The notes beneath the pieces are model-generated. The model was not told the origin of the DNA. It saw only the letters and a list, made by a program, of their open reading frames with translations, and searched no databases. The position numbers and the translations under genes are program-made. Below are positions 22,661 through 35,382 of a stretch of 64,000 nucleotides of DNA, one piece after another. The first letter of the stretch is position 1, and each line of letters starts with the position of its first letter. Origin of the DNA: Entonaema liquescens (Eukaryota > Ascomycota > Sordariomycetes > Xylariales > Xylariaceae); contig CADCSX010000001.1 of NCBI GenBank assembly GCA_902805475.1, forward strand, positions 1,302,001 through 1,366,000, in the 5' to 3' direction.

Positions 22661-23613
22661 GATGAAATTGTGTTATACTCACGACATGAGTATAAGATAA
22701 GAATATTATTCTTTTGCTTGATGATTTGATGTAGGCTTTGTGATTGGTCCCTAAGACTACTAAAGAGTGGATTTATTTATTTACACATGCACGTGCAAGT
22801 GATAAACAGCTGTGCGTATATTGAGTTTGTTAGGGAGGAGGCCTCTTAGCAGCTGTCAGCCCCTCCCCCGCACTAGAAAAGCTAATATATAGGTCGATAT
22901 AGGTCAATGTAACGCCGAATCAATTTTTACAGGGCAAGCTTCAACCCCGAATAAGCTTTTTGCTGCGCGACATTGCCAACACATGCTGCACGTAAAAGTG
23001 ACTTTGCTTACTTCATATTTGGAGGTAGCTCACTATTAATTTAATTTGTAGCTGAGGGGAAATCTTTTGTATTTTTATTCATATCATAGCATCCAGACAC
23101 AAACCTTTCGTACAACTGCCTACTGCATACGACGTTGTTCCAACACATTTTTTCACCGAGCGAAGACTTCTCGGAACCTCCCACCTTCTTGTACATAATG
23201 ACTTTCAATTAGGCAGTTGATTTTGCTTTCACCCACTTTTAAATACTCTCATCTTTTATTTCTTTTCAACCTAGTTGCCGAAATAGTCCGATAGGCGCTA
23301 CTTTAATAATGACAATTCGCACCCACTTAGGGACAAGCGGTGACTCTTGTCTTCCATGTCTATAAAAGAAAAAAACGCCGCCGACCTCAAAACTAGCTCC
23401 ACTTCACCACGTTCGCCCGTGATAGTGTCGATATGTTCTAGCAGTAAACTCGGCCTGGGTTTCGTCGCTCCCATCTGCTTCTATCATACGTGACTGTCAC
23501 ATTTCCAGCAATTAACTGCCCTTCGTGGTAAACAAGGCTGACCCGGGGATTCCGGCTAAGCGTTTGCTACCTATATCGCGCCTCTCCACACTTTGGATCT
23601 CCACGCTGGAAAT
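22661..23613. other. Divergent promoter region
   Basis: It separates the divergently transcribed kelch and ornithine carrier genes. C/T-rich stretches near 23225-23300 and 23400-23600 are probably promoter or 5' untranslated region of the carrier gene. No other feature. Confidence 0.55.
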
Positions 23614-24670
23614 ATGGCAAGTACGGAAGTAGAGACAATGGCGGCGAAACCCTCGCAGACTCCTATCCATGGAAGGTCGGCCTTATTAGAAGCCGTAGAA
23701 GATATTGTTTACGGATCTGTAAGTCAATTCCTAGTTACTACCTATCTCTAAACTCAGAGCGCTCTAACAATATTAGACTGCTGGCATTGTAGGCAAATAT
23801 ATCGAATATCCTTTCGACACAGTCAAGGTCCGGTTACAGTCTCAACCAGATCATCTACCTCTTCGCTATACTGGTCCGCTCGACTGCTTTCGGCAGTCTA
23901 TTAAAGCCGATGGCTTTCTGGGCCTATATCGTGGAATAAGTGCGCCGCTTTTCGGAGCCGCGGCTGAAACGAGTAGTCTTTTTTTCTTCGAGCGCATAGG
24001 GCGCGAACTGGTGTACGCGTCGGGATATTTCTCGCGCGATCGAGTACTTCCGCTTTCGGCACTCTGGTTTACCGGCGCCTTTTCTGGAGCATTCACCTCT
24101 TTCGTCCTTACACCCATTGAACTTGTCAAATGCAAGATCCAGGTGCCCACATCGACTAGTACGAATGAGGCACCGCCGAAACCCCCCGGTATCATGTCGG
24201 TCATCCGAGACGTATATAAACACGAGGGTATAAAGGGTTTCTGGCATGGCCAAATGGGTACATTTCTCCGAGAATCCGGCGGGTGTGCAGCCTGGTTTGG
24301 TTCTAAAGAGACCACAACGAAAATGTTTTATCTTCTCAATGAGAAATCTGCTACGTCGCAAGCGGAGAAGGATGCCTTAGCTACGGAGGCATTGCCGTTG
24401 TGGCAACAAGCCGTTGCCGGCGCCTCCGCGGGCATGTCCTATAATTTCTTGTTCTTTCCCGCTGATACCGTCAAGTCTCGTATGCAGACCGCTCCAGTTG
24501 GCCGCTCTACTCAACCTAGGACATTTTGGCAAGAGGGGAAGGCTTTATGGAATCAACACGGGCTTCGCGGTCTCTATCGCGGATGCGGTATCACAGTCCT
24601 ACGATCGGCACCTAGCTCAGCGTTCATCTTTATCGTATTTGACGGCCTGAAGCGGTATCTGCCGATGTGA
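23614..24670 (+). CDS. arg-13: Mitochondrial ornithine carrier, ARG-13/ORT1 homologue
   Basis: Two exons, 23614-23718 and 23777-24670, phase 0, 332 residues. Three mitochondrial carrier repeats are visible, each with the Px(D/E)xx(K/R) signature: YPFDTVKVR, TPIELVKCK and FPADTVKSR. The second repeat carries RESGGCAAWFGSKE, a stretch characteristic of the ornithine carriers Neurospora ARG-13 and yeast Ort1. The protein sits in the inner mitochondrial membrane and exchanges ornithine for cytosolic substrates, linking mitochondrial ornithine synthesis to cytosolic arginine synthesis. The N-terminal ATG at 23614 is followed by a second possible ATG nine codons later (MASTEVETM). Confidence 0.92.
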
Positions 24671-24939
24671 ATCATGCCTCAAGCAATATTCTGGCGATAT
24701 ACCAATATATACCGACGTGTTATAGAGAAGGTATAGAGAGAGCAAACGTGATGGGCGTTGGCGTTTAGGCGTCATCATTTATAATTGATTGTCATAGATC
24801 TATTGAGTGGTGCCTCCTATATCTCAAATGCGATAGCAAGGATGTTTCTATATGAGAGTATAAGTCTAGATACACGGGTCCAAAACAAAGTATAAAGACT
24901 GGCCTGAAACAACCCAAAGTTCATACAATAGGTATTCGT

Positions 24940-25554
24940 TTATACCCTCTTCGCCAATGTTGATTCGGAAATGTCCCAATTGTTCAAGTATCCGACGCCG
25001 GCTGTTAGATATGTCGCAAAACCTAACCAAGCCATGTATGGAAGTTGACACCAACCCGCCGTGCTGTCAACCGAAAAGTACAGATATGTTAAATAGCCGT
25101 TTAGCCCAACTAGTGATACAATGTTGGCTAAAGCAAGAACCGGCTTTCGTAGCCCGAAAAATAGGGGCATCCAGAGCAGGTTCAAGCCGAGTTGCATGGA
25201 ATACAGAGATCGCACGTCATCTGCAGAGGCAAAGGGAGATGGGTATCTTGTTACGACACGGTGAGCCGCGTAACCCATCAGCCCATAAAGCACTGTCCAC
25301 ACAGGGCCGAACACCTGTGGTGGAGGGCGCAAGGGCGGTTGCTTCATCGCGACGTATGTAGCCTGAGTTTGTTTCGCTGTGTGTAGTTCTGTTAGAGGCA
25401 TATATCCGAGTAACTTGTCGACTAGAGGGGAAAACGTACGTCGAGAGCTGAAGCCTACGGTCGTGCCTAGCGCAATGGGCAGCAATATCGAAGCCGCAGG
25501 GTTTGCGAACACATCGTAGGGTATTGCGTTGAGACGGGGAATGTACGCCGTCAT
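24940..25554 (-). CDS. TspO/MBR family protein
   Basis: Called as one exon of 204 residues. Five hydrophobic segments are visible, with the family marks FGPVWTVLYGLMGYAAH, LNLLWMPLFFG (Asn-x-x-Trp) and a C-terminal LPYMAWLGFATYL. TspO/translocator proteins bind porphyrins and sterols; the fungal cellular role is poorly known. The segment between about residues 35 and 65 (LGYMPLTELHTAKQTQ) is longer than in typical family members, so a small unspliced intron is possible, but no donor-acceptor pair keeps the frame, so I kept the uninterrupted version. It is convergent with the ornithine carrier, with 269 bases between the stop codons. Confidence 0.85.
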   Translation of the reverse strand: MTAYIPRLNAIPYDVFANPAASILLPIALGTTVGFSSRRTFSPLVDKLLGYMPLTELHTAKQTQATYVAMKQPPLRPPPQVFGPVWTVLYGLMGYAAHRVVTRYPSPFASADDVRSLYSMQLGLNLLWMPLFFGLRKPVLALANIVSLVGLNGYLTYLYFSVDSTAGWCQLPYMAWLGFATYLTAGVGYLNNWDISESTLAKRV

Positions 25555-27159
25555 CTTGAAGGACGTATGAGGTCGGTATATTATGCTAGGGTATTGCTGA
25601 TAGACTCGATATTAAGAAACTATTTATTCCTTCCGTATCTATCCCCAATGAGTATGTCTAGGTACTTAATTGGAATCTATGGAAAACATGTTAATTGTAG
25701 TATTCACTCGTCGTGGTATAAGACTTAATTAAGCCTCAAAATTGTAATGACGTATGGTACTTTTATGCTAGGTTCATCCCTAGTTAGAATTTAGAGTTGT
25801 AAAGTTAAAACCTAGTGGCTTCAATGTCTGAATATTAGGTATGTACCTACATGATAGTCTAGAGCTAATGCAGAGCTGCCAAACGCTAATGTTCTCTTTT
25901 ACTTGAAATCTTTGAATCGACTATCTCTAGGTGCGCTAAAGTACCTAGGTAGTTTCTACTACGGCTATAAACCATGATATGGGCTAGTTTTCTCAGGTAC
26001 TTAGTTGCCTGAGATAAGCATTCTTTGTTCCCCGGATTCGTTACTACGGCAAATAGGAATATTGATGGAAGTAGCGAACTAAAGTAGGAGGTAGATATGA
26101 TTATACCTACGCGGTGTAAAGGTATACTTACGGCAGTAAAGAATCACCGCCAAATAGAAATTTTATAAACGCTGCATTAATGGCTTTCGTTACACAAAAC
26201 CATAGTTCGCCGTCATTATCATTCGTCGTACTTCGAGCCCCACTATTGTTTCATTGCATTCTTCGGCGCATCCATCCCTCGTTAGTTGCAACTTGATTGA
26301 ACACGTGCAGCGCGCCACAATCGCTGACTAATGATTTTCCTGACGCGCCTTCTTTGTCGACATTGTCTGCCGCATTCCGTCGGGATTTAGCCACATCCGC
26401 CTTGTTGTTAGTTCCAGTGGTTGGTTCACCGGAAGTTTTGGTTGGTTCCCGTTGATCGTCCAAACCTCCATCATCTTCTTCCCTTTCCCTACCTACACAA
26501 ACAATTAGCGGACATCCAGCTTGGGACATCGCGCCCTCAGGAAACCTCCGTTATCATCACTCACAGTTCGTCTATCCTTTTTTCTCACCACTTCCTTCTT
26601 ATCAAATGGCCTTTTCAAGCACTCCAATTGTTAACCCCCGTTTTCCTCACGATCTCTTCCCCCTTTAGAAACCTGTACACCTTGACCGAAGCTCATCTTC
26701 TTCCTCTTACCATCAATTCCTCTTTCCATGTCCACCCTCCAAAAGCCGTTAACAAACTTTTTATGTCTTCCTTGCTCCCCCATTTTCGGTTTGCTTATTG
26801 CAGAGCTCATGCTCCCGCCCATGCTCAGCTTCTCAATTTGGCTTGCCGATAAACATTATCTCTTGTGATCTTACCAGACCAATACCGTTTATTCTTCTCA
26901 TTGCTCGTCCCAAACATTATTAAGATGCTTTCTCTAACGGCAATCGCCTCGTCAAACAATAGGGAACAGGTCCAATTCCAGATACAAGCAACCGGCATCA
27001 CCTAAAGTCCGACAGAATACCTCCCATTGAAGACCTGCATATACGCCACCGCCGTCGCATTGTTAAAGGACAACAATACACTCCTTAACATAACGCCGAC
27101 CCGAAACCCACCAGATCGAGAAGTGTCAATGCCAATTGTTCTACAGTGAGCTAGACAAC
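25555..27159. other. Intergenic, divergent promoters of TspO and ARS2 genes
   Basis: The right half (about 26440-27160) is C/T-rich and probably holds the promoter and 5' untranslated region of the ARS2 gene. Open frames at 26251-26529 and 26421-26852 overlap on opposite strands and look like by-products of the base composition. CCTAGG motifs occur near 25945. Confidence 0.55.
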
Positions 27160-29973
27160 ATGGATTCGTACTCATATCGCGACGCCCCCGGTCGTTCTCC
27201 CCCCGATCGCGGTTGGAGTAACCGCGATGATCGCGTCAAAGATGAGGCTCGTGACAGCTTTTACCGTGGCCGCTCACCTGGTGCGTTCGCGATTACTTTT
27301 TGGCTTTTGTCACTCATGATATATACGCTACTTGAACTATACAATGTCTTCATATTATTTCAAATGACATTTTTAAGTCGTACTGCTTCAGGGAGGAACT
27401 AACTGTAATAGGCCATGACCGTACCCGGCGTAATCGATCGCGCTCTCCTCCCCCCGTTGATCGCTACGAGCCTAGAGGACGTGGTCGAGACGACTATGTC
27501 GGCACCCGTGACCGAGAAGACAGAAGACGCATCAACTCGCCTCCTGCGAACATTGATCGTTACGTCCCGGGCCAGGGTGGTGGCCCCCAACCGCCCCAGC
27601 CCACAGTAAACCCGTTGACAGATCCTGTCAGGTTGCCTTTCAAGTTGGATTTTCCTACTTCGGTGAATGGTGGCGAGCCAATGAGAAAATTAAGGAGGAA
27701 AAGGAGCGCGCCCGAACTGGTCGAAGACGCGACCCTGAGCGACCTCGCAGAGATACGCAGGAAGATCGTGATAAAGAGAAGGCTAGAATCCAGGCCGCCT
27801 ATGATACGTACAAGGAGGAGCTTCAAGCCAAGATGGCCCGAGCTTTTGTGGCCGAGCACAAAAGGAGCAATGGTTTCGTGAACGTTATGTTCCCGAAGTC
27901 CGGGATGGCTTACGCAAGCAAATAAACGAGTTCCGCCGTGGCGCCTATAGTCAATGGGAGCAGGATTTGGAGTCCGGCACATTCGACGAGTTTTCTCTAG
28001 AAGGGATACCTAAAAGTGAAAGCAACGGAGCTGGTGGTGTTGTCGAAAAGAAGAAGGTGAAGCGACGGCAGCAAACGAAGTTTTAGGAGTCGGTGACCTA
28101 GTCCCTGCGAATGGGAGCGACCTCCGGGACGAGAACTTGTATCAACCTACTCTCCTAATCAAGACGATTGCTCCTCATGTCAGCCGCCAGAATCTTGAAA
28201 CTTTCTGCAAAGAGTATCTTGGAGAAGAGGAAGGTGGATTCAAATGGCTATCGCTTAGCGACCCTAATCCTAGCAAAAGATACCATCGTATGGGTTGGGT
28301 AATGCTACATCCCTCGTCCGAGACGGCAGCACCTGTTGAACGTGCGGACCCGAAAGACGAGGATGATGAGATGAAGGTTGAATCACCCGTAGCTACTACC
28401 ACAGCCGACAAGGCCCTTGAGGCTATTAACGGTAAGACCGTCAAGGACGAGGTTCGTGGTGATTTCGTATGCCATGTGGGTGTCCACAACCCCCCCAGTA
28501 ATCCTCGCAAGAAGGCATTATGGGATCTCTTCTCTGCTCCCGAGAGAGTCGAGAAAGATCTCGGCCTTGCTCAGCGACTTGTCAATAAGTTTGAGGAAGA
28601 TTTCGGTTCGGATTTCAATGCCACTCTCAAGATTGAGGAAAGAGTGGAGGCTTTACGCAGTGCCGGAAGTTTACAACCGGCCATATCATCTCCAACGGCA
28701 AAAAGGGTTAAGAAAGACCGTAATCTTGACTTTGATGAAGCAATGGACGATGGTGAAGAAGGTGAAATGGGCGAATCTGACGAAGAGGGTGCCATAGACG
28801 ACGAAGTGGACGACGAAGACATCTTGGTAAAGAAGAAGCAGCTCGATCTCATGATTGAGTACCTTCGCCGAGTCTTCAACTTCTGCTTCTTCTGTGTTTT
28901 TGAGAGCGACTCTATTCATGAGTTGACCCGAAAGTGCCCTGGAGGCCATCTTCGTCGACCCCGAAGCACGCTCTCGTCCGCCGCTAAGAATGTCGCACGC
29001 GCCAGTGCTAGTGGAGACCCGTTTCCTTCTAAAAAGCCCAAGGACTCGAAAGAGGAAGAGGAAGAGGGCGAGGCACCTGAACCTGATCGCAAATTCCGTA
29101 ACGCATCTTCTAAATCCGAGCAGCAGCTTGAACGTGCGTATAAGTGGGTTAGGACCTTCGAGGACAAGATTATGCAAATTCTTGAGCCTGAGTCAGTAGA
29201 CATTCGTAAACTCGGCGGTAAACCTACCGAGGATGCCCTCAACGACGAACTCTCCAAATTCGTCAAGCAGGAAGATGAGCACAAATGGAGGTGTAAGGTT
29301 CCCGAGTGTACGAAACTCTTCAAAGAGGACCACTTCTGGAAGAAACACGTGGAGAAGCGTCACGCTGATTGGTTAGAGACTATGAAGCAAGAGGTAAACC
29401 AATATTATCCGACGATAAGTCAACGACAGCTAACAATGAATTCAGTTCGATCTAATCAACGCATATGTACTTGATCCTGCTCACATTGCACCTTCACGAA
29501 CCGATGCCAATAGCAATGGTCATTTCCCGCCTTCCAATGGCCAAACGCAGCAGGGCACTCCCCGCGGATTTAATCTCCAGAATTTCACCATGAACAATAT
29601 GGTTCCGCAATTTCCTGGCTTTCCTAGTCTCCCCGGTATGCCTCCGCTCTTCACAGGCGGTCACAATGTTCAGGCTCCGGGATGGGCCGCAGGAGGTGAG
29701 GAACGTGGCACTGGCCCTATCCGGCGTGGTGGTGCCAATTCCGGGCGATTTCAGAACCGCGCCGGCCCGTATGACAGGCGTCAGCAACAAGGACGTTGGG
29801 GACAGGATGGACAGGGTGCAGGCCGCGGTAGAGGCGGTGCCGGCCGCTGGGGCGATGGTGCGGCAGGGGGAGCAGCCGTTGGTCCTCGCGAGGCCGTTCA
29901 AGGCCGCAGCCTCAAGAGCTACGAAGACCTTGACCACGTCGCAGGTGGAGGCGGTGGTGAATTGAATTACTAA
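27160..29973 (+). CDS. ARS2/SERRATE homologue (RNA-processing zinc finger protein), with three frameshifts
   Basis: Exons 27160-27280, 27412-29393 and 29446-29973; about 877 residues once three missing bases are allowed for. The N terminus is Arg/Ser/Asp-rich (RDRR-type). The conserved SERRATE/Ars2 core follows: EWWRANEKIKEEKER, a coiled coil, then YLRRVFNFCFFCVFE, and a C2H2 finger near the end (CKVPECTKLFKEDHFWKKHVEKRH). The C terminus is Gly/Arg-rich. Ars2 binds the nuclear cap-binding complex and directs capped RNAs to processing or decay. The frame is broken three times, each fixed by one added base in a homopolymer: T4 at 27650-27653, A4 at 27860-27863, A4 at 28046-28049. Conserved protein continues directly across each break, so sequencing error is more likely than decay. 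Confidence 0.88.
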
Positions 29974-32271
29974 ACTCCTCAGCAATTGCGCGAAATAGGC
30001 ACGAGACTGCCGACTTTACGCCTACTACACTTCATCAATTTGCAGGAAAATACGGTGTGCCTTATAAAAGCCAAGCTCATTTGCTATATGTTGTACCATC
30101 AGTTGCATTCGATGGACATCGGATCGTTTTCTTTTCTCTTATGACAAAACACTGACAACCTACCCAATTATCTACGTCAACAAGGCAATCCAACCCCTGC
30201 CACTTTTCGTCAAGCCCTTTATTCAGACCTTAGACCTCTTACAGTCTGCTGAGGCTCAACCCGTACCTCCATCTAAGGGCGAAAGACAAATCCCGCATCG
30301 GGTCCTAACTGGCCATCGACGACGACGGTTCCATGGCATTCTTGGAGGGGAGGAATGTACTCTGGCATACTGCGGTGTTACGTTGAAACCGTCCAATAAC
30401 CTGTCTAGATAGCTAGATATTTGCTTTAGATTCTTCGCGTAATGAATTGTACAGTACACTTGCACCATTGCATACTTGATGGAGTCCTCGACTGTAGCCT
30501 TATTTTATGGTGGTATCTTTGTGCTATATTTAACCTAAACCTACTATTAACTTACGTTTAGACAAGATGAGTATACTGTACCTAGGCTTGCTTAGTGTGC
30601 TATTCGTTTACATACCTAGGTATATTTAGATGTCAGATAGTCTTTAACAGCCTGCATTCCTAGGTAGGCCCCATATGCAGCCAAGCTACACAGCTGTGCA
30701 TGTACGTATATTCCTATCAGCACGTGGAGCGTCGGTGATCCCGCATACGAAGTACATCACAAGATCCAAGCCGCTGCGACATTTTCCTCCCGGTCTAAAC
30801 GAAGGAGGACCGGAAGAGGGAGAAAGGGGGTAGGTACGGGGGTTCGGATGCCTACTTGAGAAAGGGGTGTATATCTACGGTATTTTCCTCCGTAAAGTAG
30901 ATGTACATATATAAGCACATAGCTATTTCGGCGAGATGTCGTGCTCGATCCACGGCTTCCTTTTTTTCCTCGGCATTTTTATACCACGTTTTTTTTTTTT
31001 TTTTTTTTGCCGGACGTAGGAGAGCGGTCAGATGGAAGATTGGAGGACCAAAGCAGGTACCTATATAGCGAGTGCCCATTCGGTGCTGACGCGTCTGATG
31101 GACCTATGGACGGTAGGAGGAATGGAACTATCTTCTTGGTATTGGCATGACGTGCAGAGCGACGACGAAGTAGCGGTCAGGCAGAGAGGATTATTGGGTA
31201 GTGGTGCTTGTGGTTGTGGTTGTGATGGTGGGAAAGTACGGTCATGGCCGACGCATGTCTGAATTCCTCCGGCGACTTTTTTTCTCCGTTTGTGGTTGTC
31301 GGCGAAGATATGTATGGGGTGAGGAAGTTCATATTTCGGAGAGGAACTGGGGAAGGATATAGGTATGTAAATTAATGTATATATGCACCTCAAGTCGCCG
31401 AAATGCTATATCACTCCAAACATATAGCACCCTAATTATGAATATCCAAATGGAGAGCGATGTCACATATGTTCTAAAGGTAGTGTAACATACGAGAGGC
31501 AGTGTCTATCTACGTGTATCCAATATATATAAGAAAAGCGCGGAGATAGTATATCAACTGAGGCTTTGCGATGGGGAAAAAAAGGGGGGAATAGTTGGTC
31601 TAGTATGGCCGAGACATTATAATGTATGCTTACTATCCCCGCTCCCCCCATCCGTGCAATACTACTACGTAGGCCCTCCTCCATTGGCGGTAATGCCGGA
31701 GGCCGACGTCGCACGGCGACACAGAGAAAGTAGGTGCCCAAAATTGAGGCCCAGGGCCTATAAATATATTCGGTCGCCGACCCGGCTTTTCCGGGCTGAG
31801 TATCATCGCCCGACTACCTACCTCACATGTCAGATTCGTGATATCCCGACGTTCGTTTGGTCATTCCGTGAGTACTGCCGATCTCTTTCGGTGTGTATTT
31901 TCATGGTCCCTTACCCAGTAAATCAACAATCCACGTGAGCTACGCCGTTCTTCTCAAACTCCGAGCTTTACTAAGTAGATACTGGCTACAGTAGGGCTAA
32001 TCCTTTAGCCCCTTTTTAAATTAACTACACTAGCCTCAGTAGATTAACTCGTTCACCTTTCGGGGATAAGTGAACTGGACCGGCTACCTGGTTATTGCCG
32101 ATGAGCAGGAGCGTAGTAGCCGGAAATGCAACTCGAAGCAATTATTGTTATTCCACGTGCATAACGAAAGCTTTTGCTGTGGGATACTCTATATCGAGTG
32201 TCTAGGCGGGAAGATCCGTCCGTGATGGGGAAATGGCTCTTACGGAAGAATACAGCTCTTGGATGGGCTGA
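29974..32271. other. 2.3-kb intergenic region between convergent genes
   Basis: No gene supported. It contains CCTAGG motifs near 30580-30665 and an 18-base T run near 30990. Small open frames at 31032-31262 and 31061-31393 overlap on opposite strands without domain support. Confidence 0.55.
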
Positions 32272-33353
32272 TTATCCCATGATCGCAGCGATGCCCGCTC
32301 CTCCGGCGAACATAGCAGCCACAGTGACAAAGCTTGAGATCGAGAGAAGCGATATGCCGGAAATACCGTGGCCGGATGTGCAGCCACCTGCCATCCTCGA
32401 TCCGACTGCAAGAAGCACGCCACCAAGAATTGCCCTAGTGGGCTCGATGGTGATATCGGGTGTCACATGCGCCGATGGCGATGCCAAAGAAACGGCCAAT
32501 GCCCCTGTGACCATACCAGTAGTGAGCGCAATAGCGTTGTACGACTTCGGCCTGTCCCTTTGCCCTATTGCCCACCAAAAATAGTCGCCGACCTCTTCAA
32601 AGGAGCTTGAAGTTCCTAGGAGGGACTTTCGTGTCACGATAGAAAGCATTTGGGCACCCGCAATCAAGAAGCCGCCTGTGACTGGATCCACCAATCCACC
32701 GTGTTTAGGGGATGCAAGATAGACTATCGTTGCAACGGTACCCGCGAACAAGGCCTCGAGGGCAATGAGTGCACCCAGGTGGCTTGTACCTATCAACTTG
32801 TCTAAAGTTAAATGGTGGCTTTTACTATCCGATGTCTCAGCGCTTGACCTCGCCCGGCCTCGAAGAGCCGGTCGCAGTAAACCTGACCAGATTATGCCAC
32901 CAAGTATCCCGCCGCCGAGTGTATAGAGGCCGGAACGAATGCCGGTCCCTATCTGCGCAAAGACAGTCCCTGGGCAGGAGCCGGAAATGGTCAAGCCAGC
33001 ACCCAGAAGTAATCCTCCTATTATGTTTCCATCGAGGATACCAAATATGCCGATTGTCGAGTACTCCCGCGGACTTAGATGGAGATAACCTAGTCGTTGT
33101 AGTGCGTTAATAAGAAGACTAGTTTAGTGGTTAGCCATCTCTTACTTCACCATCTTGATAAAGCAACCACAATTCTTTTTTTATCATGGTGAAAAATATA
33201 ATCTTACGTGCTAGTACCAGAAGCCGTCAGGAAGGCAATGACCATACGCCAGTTCTGGAAGGTCATTTGCTCGACGATGACATCTGGTGGATGGATCGCC
33301 GCTGCCGTCAAAGCAGCACCGAAAGCGGTGCCAGATATGAAAGGTTTGGACAT
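32272..33353 (-). CDS. YeeE/YedE-family sulfur-compound transporter
   Basis: Two exons, 33353-33208 and 33118-32272, phase 2, 330 residues. The frame extends upstream to 33425 only through a TTG; the first ATG, at 33353, is used. The protein is almost entirely hydrophobic with about nine membrane segments and shows the duplicated Sulf_transp pattern: SGSCPGT in the first half and AGGCTSGHGISG in the second. These Cys- and Gly-rich loops are the substrate path in the bacterial thiosulfate transporter TsuA (YeeE). A role in thiosulfate or related sulfur uptake is inferred from the family. The family is mainly bacterial but also found in fungi. No sulfur gene lies nearby. Confidence 0.88.
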
Positions 33354-35382
33354 ATTCTCGAATACTGGTATGTGGCGTCTTCGGTAGGGTATGGACAACT
33401 CTGAATAGTTGAAAGGTGTGGGCAAAGAATCGTCAGCGGCGAGTTTAAATTTGTAAGCTCGGTTGAATAGTATTATACTCGAGTCATGCTGTATAGTTGA
33501 GTCGGCGACTTGAATCCATTTGAAGCTTTGTTTTCATCAAAGGCCTTTCCCCGTTTAATCTAGGCATCCTAGAAAAGGACCCGCAAAGGAAGTAGAGATG
33601 GGTACTCAACCACATGGTGGCCTAGTAAACTTTGCCTCATCCATGTCCTCCAGCTGCACAAGTCCCATATCGAATTTCAACGGTCGGCGACGCTAGTGTA
33701 GCAGCATCTATACCGTATCGACATATAATTTCATGCTATATTGGATCTATATTGGCGTCTTATTCTTCTCCGTACCATATAACTGGATAGCTTACCTCCC
33801 TAGATACCATCAGTTGGTAGTCCCATGCCCCCCTTTTAGACTTGGGGATGGCACGTTATGCGCAAGGGGGTGAAGAGGGGGATGAGCAGATGGTTGCACG
33901 CGGGGAGCTTCTACGCGACTTCGAAATCCTCCTCGAATTATGTGATGCATGTTTCGAGAACGTTATTGTGAAACGCTAAGACTTTAGCATAAGGACCCGA
34001 AATTTTGGCTTAAGGCTGATGGGTATCTGAGTATCTGAGTATCTGAGTATCCTAATGGATACATGTCGTAAGTAGACGGCGATCACTAAAAGTTAAAGGG
34101 TATCGGGGATCTCGCATGGATCTTGTCCGTGCGCCTCGCCGAAGTGAGTGGAGATTTCGGCCCTGTATTATGGGCCATCAACCTTAGACCGAATCACGGA
34201 TCTCAAGCTTGTCGACCTTTTTTAATAACTCGTCCTCGCCTACCTTATCTATGACATGTATGTCTACCGTCTTCTCGGATAAGTTTGTAACCTACGTGAG
34301 AGTCGAGGGAGCTTTTCATCAAGTTTGATTTGCTAACTCTTAGATCATCAACCGTCGGTATTATGCAACCTTTGCAGCCGAATTAGCGAACCCAAAGACT
34401 CGGAACCGTGGTTGATATTGCAGGATACACGTGCTAAACGCGGTCGCATTAAACACCCAAGCCCGATAAGAGTAGAACACCTGGTTAATGACGCCACGTC
34501 TGGTCTATTTTCTCGAAATAGAACGTTGCGAAGTCTTGGCAGCGAAATGGAACAATGCCACAGTGTCGACGATCCCTACCGTGGCTAGAGCTGAAGAAAT
34601 GAATATCATGTATCGCAGCCACCATTACCAACCTAAGGTACCTATATCACATTAGCCACAAGGTTCAAGGGACCATAGCCGTTTCCGGACCTCGAACCGA
34701 ATGCACATTCTAGGATATTAGTAGGTAATGATGTCTTTGTTTTATTTACAGGAACAAAGTCTAATCTCGCTAGGAGGAAGGGAAATTAGGTTAGGTACCC
34801 TTCACCTTCCTCTTGACTCTTAACTTCGGGCGTTCCATTATATCTAGCAAGTGCAATCCCTTAGTTGAGTAACATATATCTGGCAGGCACGGTTCTTATA
34901 GAAAGCACTTGTCAGGTGCATTAGCATATACATAAATCTGAAATGATCTTAATTTACCCCACCAGAATTATAGGTGGTATGTAATGTAGCCCACATATGT
35001 CTATACAGTTAATTGTGGGTGTTTGTTTATACCTACCTAGGTAGGCCCGTACCGAGGTTTTATAGCACCCCGCGGGGAAAGATTAGCCCAAACATCGTAT
35101 ATGACGTCTCTAGCGCTGACAAATTAGAGCTGTGGAAAACAGCAGCTCTTAACCCGTTTAGATGTAATTGTTACCCCAGATAAGTCTCCTTACATGTTAT
35201 AGCTTACTTATACACTCTTTAGTTAATAATTATATTGTTAGCATTCTTGATATCTAGTATTTATAGGGAACAGCCACTTCCAATATTGTCCCTTACGTTG
35301 ATGTAACGTGTTTATTTGATTTGTCGTAGTAGCCAGCAACACCGTAACCACGTAGACAGCACCAAAACAAATCTAACCCAAG
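33354..35382. other. 2.0-kb intergenic region, divergent promoters
   Basis: It lies between the sulfur transporter (leftward) and the MDR oxidoreductase (rightward). It contains a small 8-bp tandem repeat at 34023-34050 and a CCTAGG motif near 35037. No coding frame is supported. Confidence 0.55.
34023..34050. repeat. Short tandem repeat, 8-bp unit x3.5
   Basis: Three and a half exact copies of GTATCTGA in intergenic DNA. Confidence 0.85.

Noticed and set aside
26251..26852. Overlapping open frames of 92 and 143 codons on opposite strands
   Set aside because: They arise from a C/T-rich leader of the ARS2 gene; composition rather than protein-like conservation explains them.
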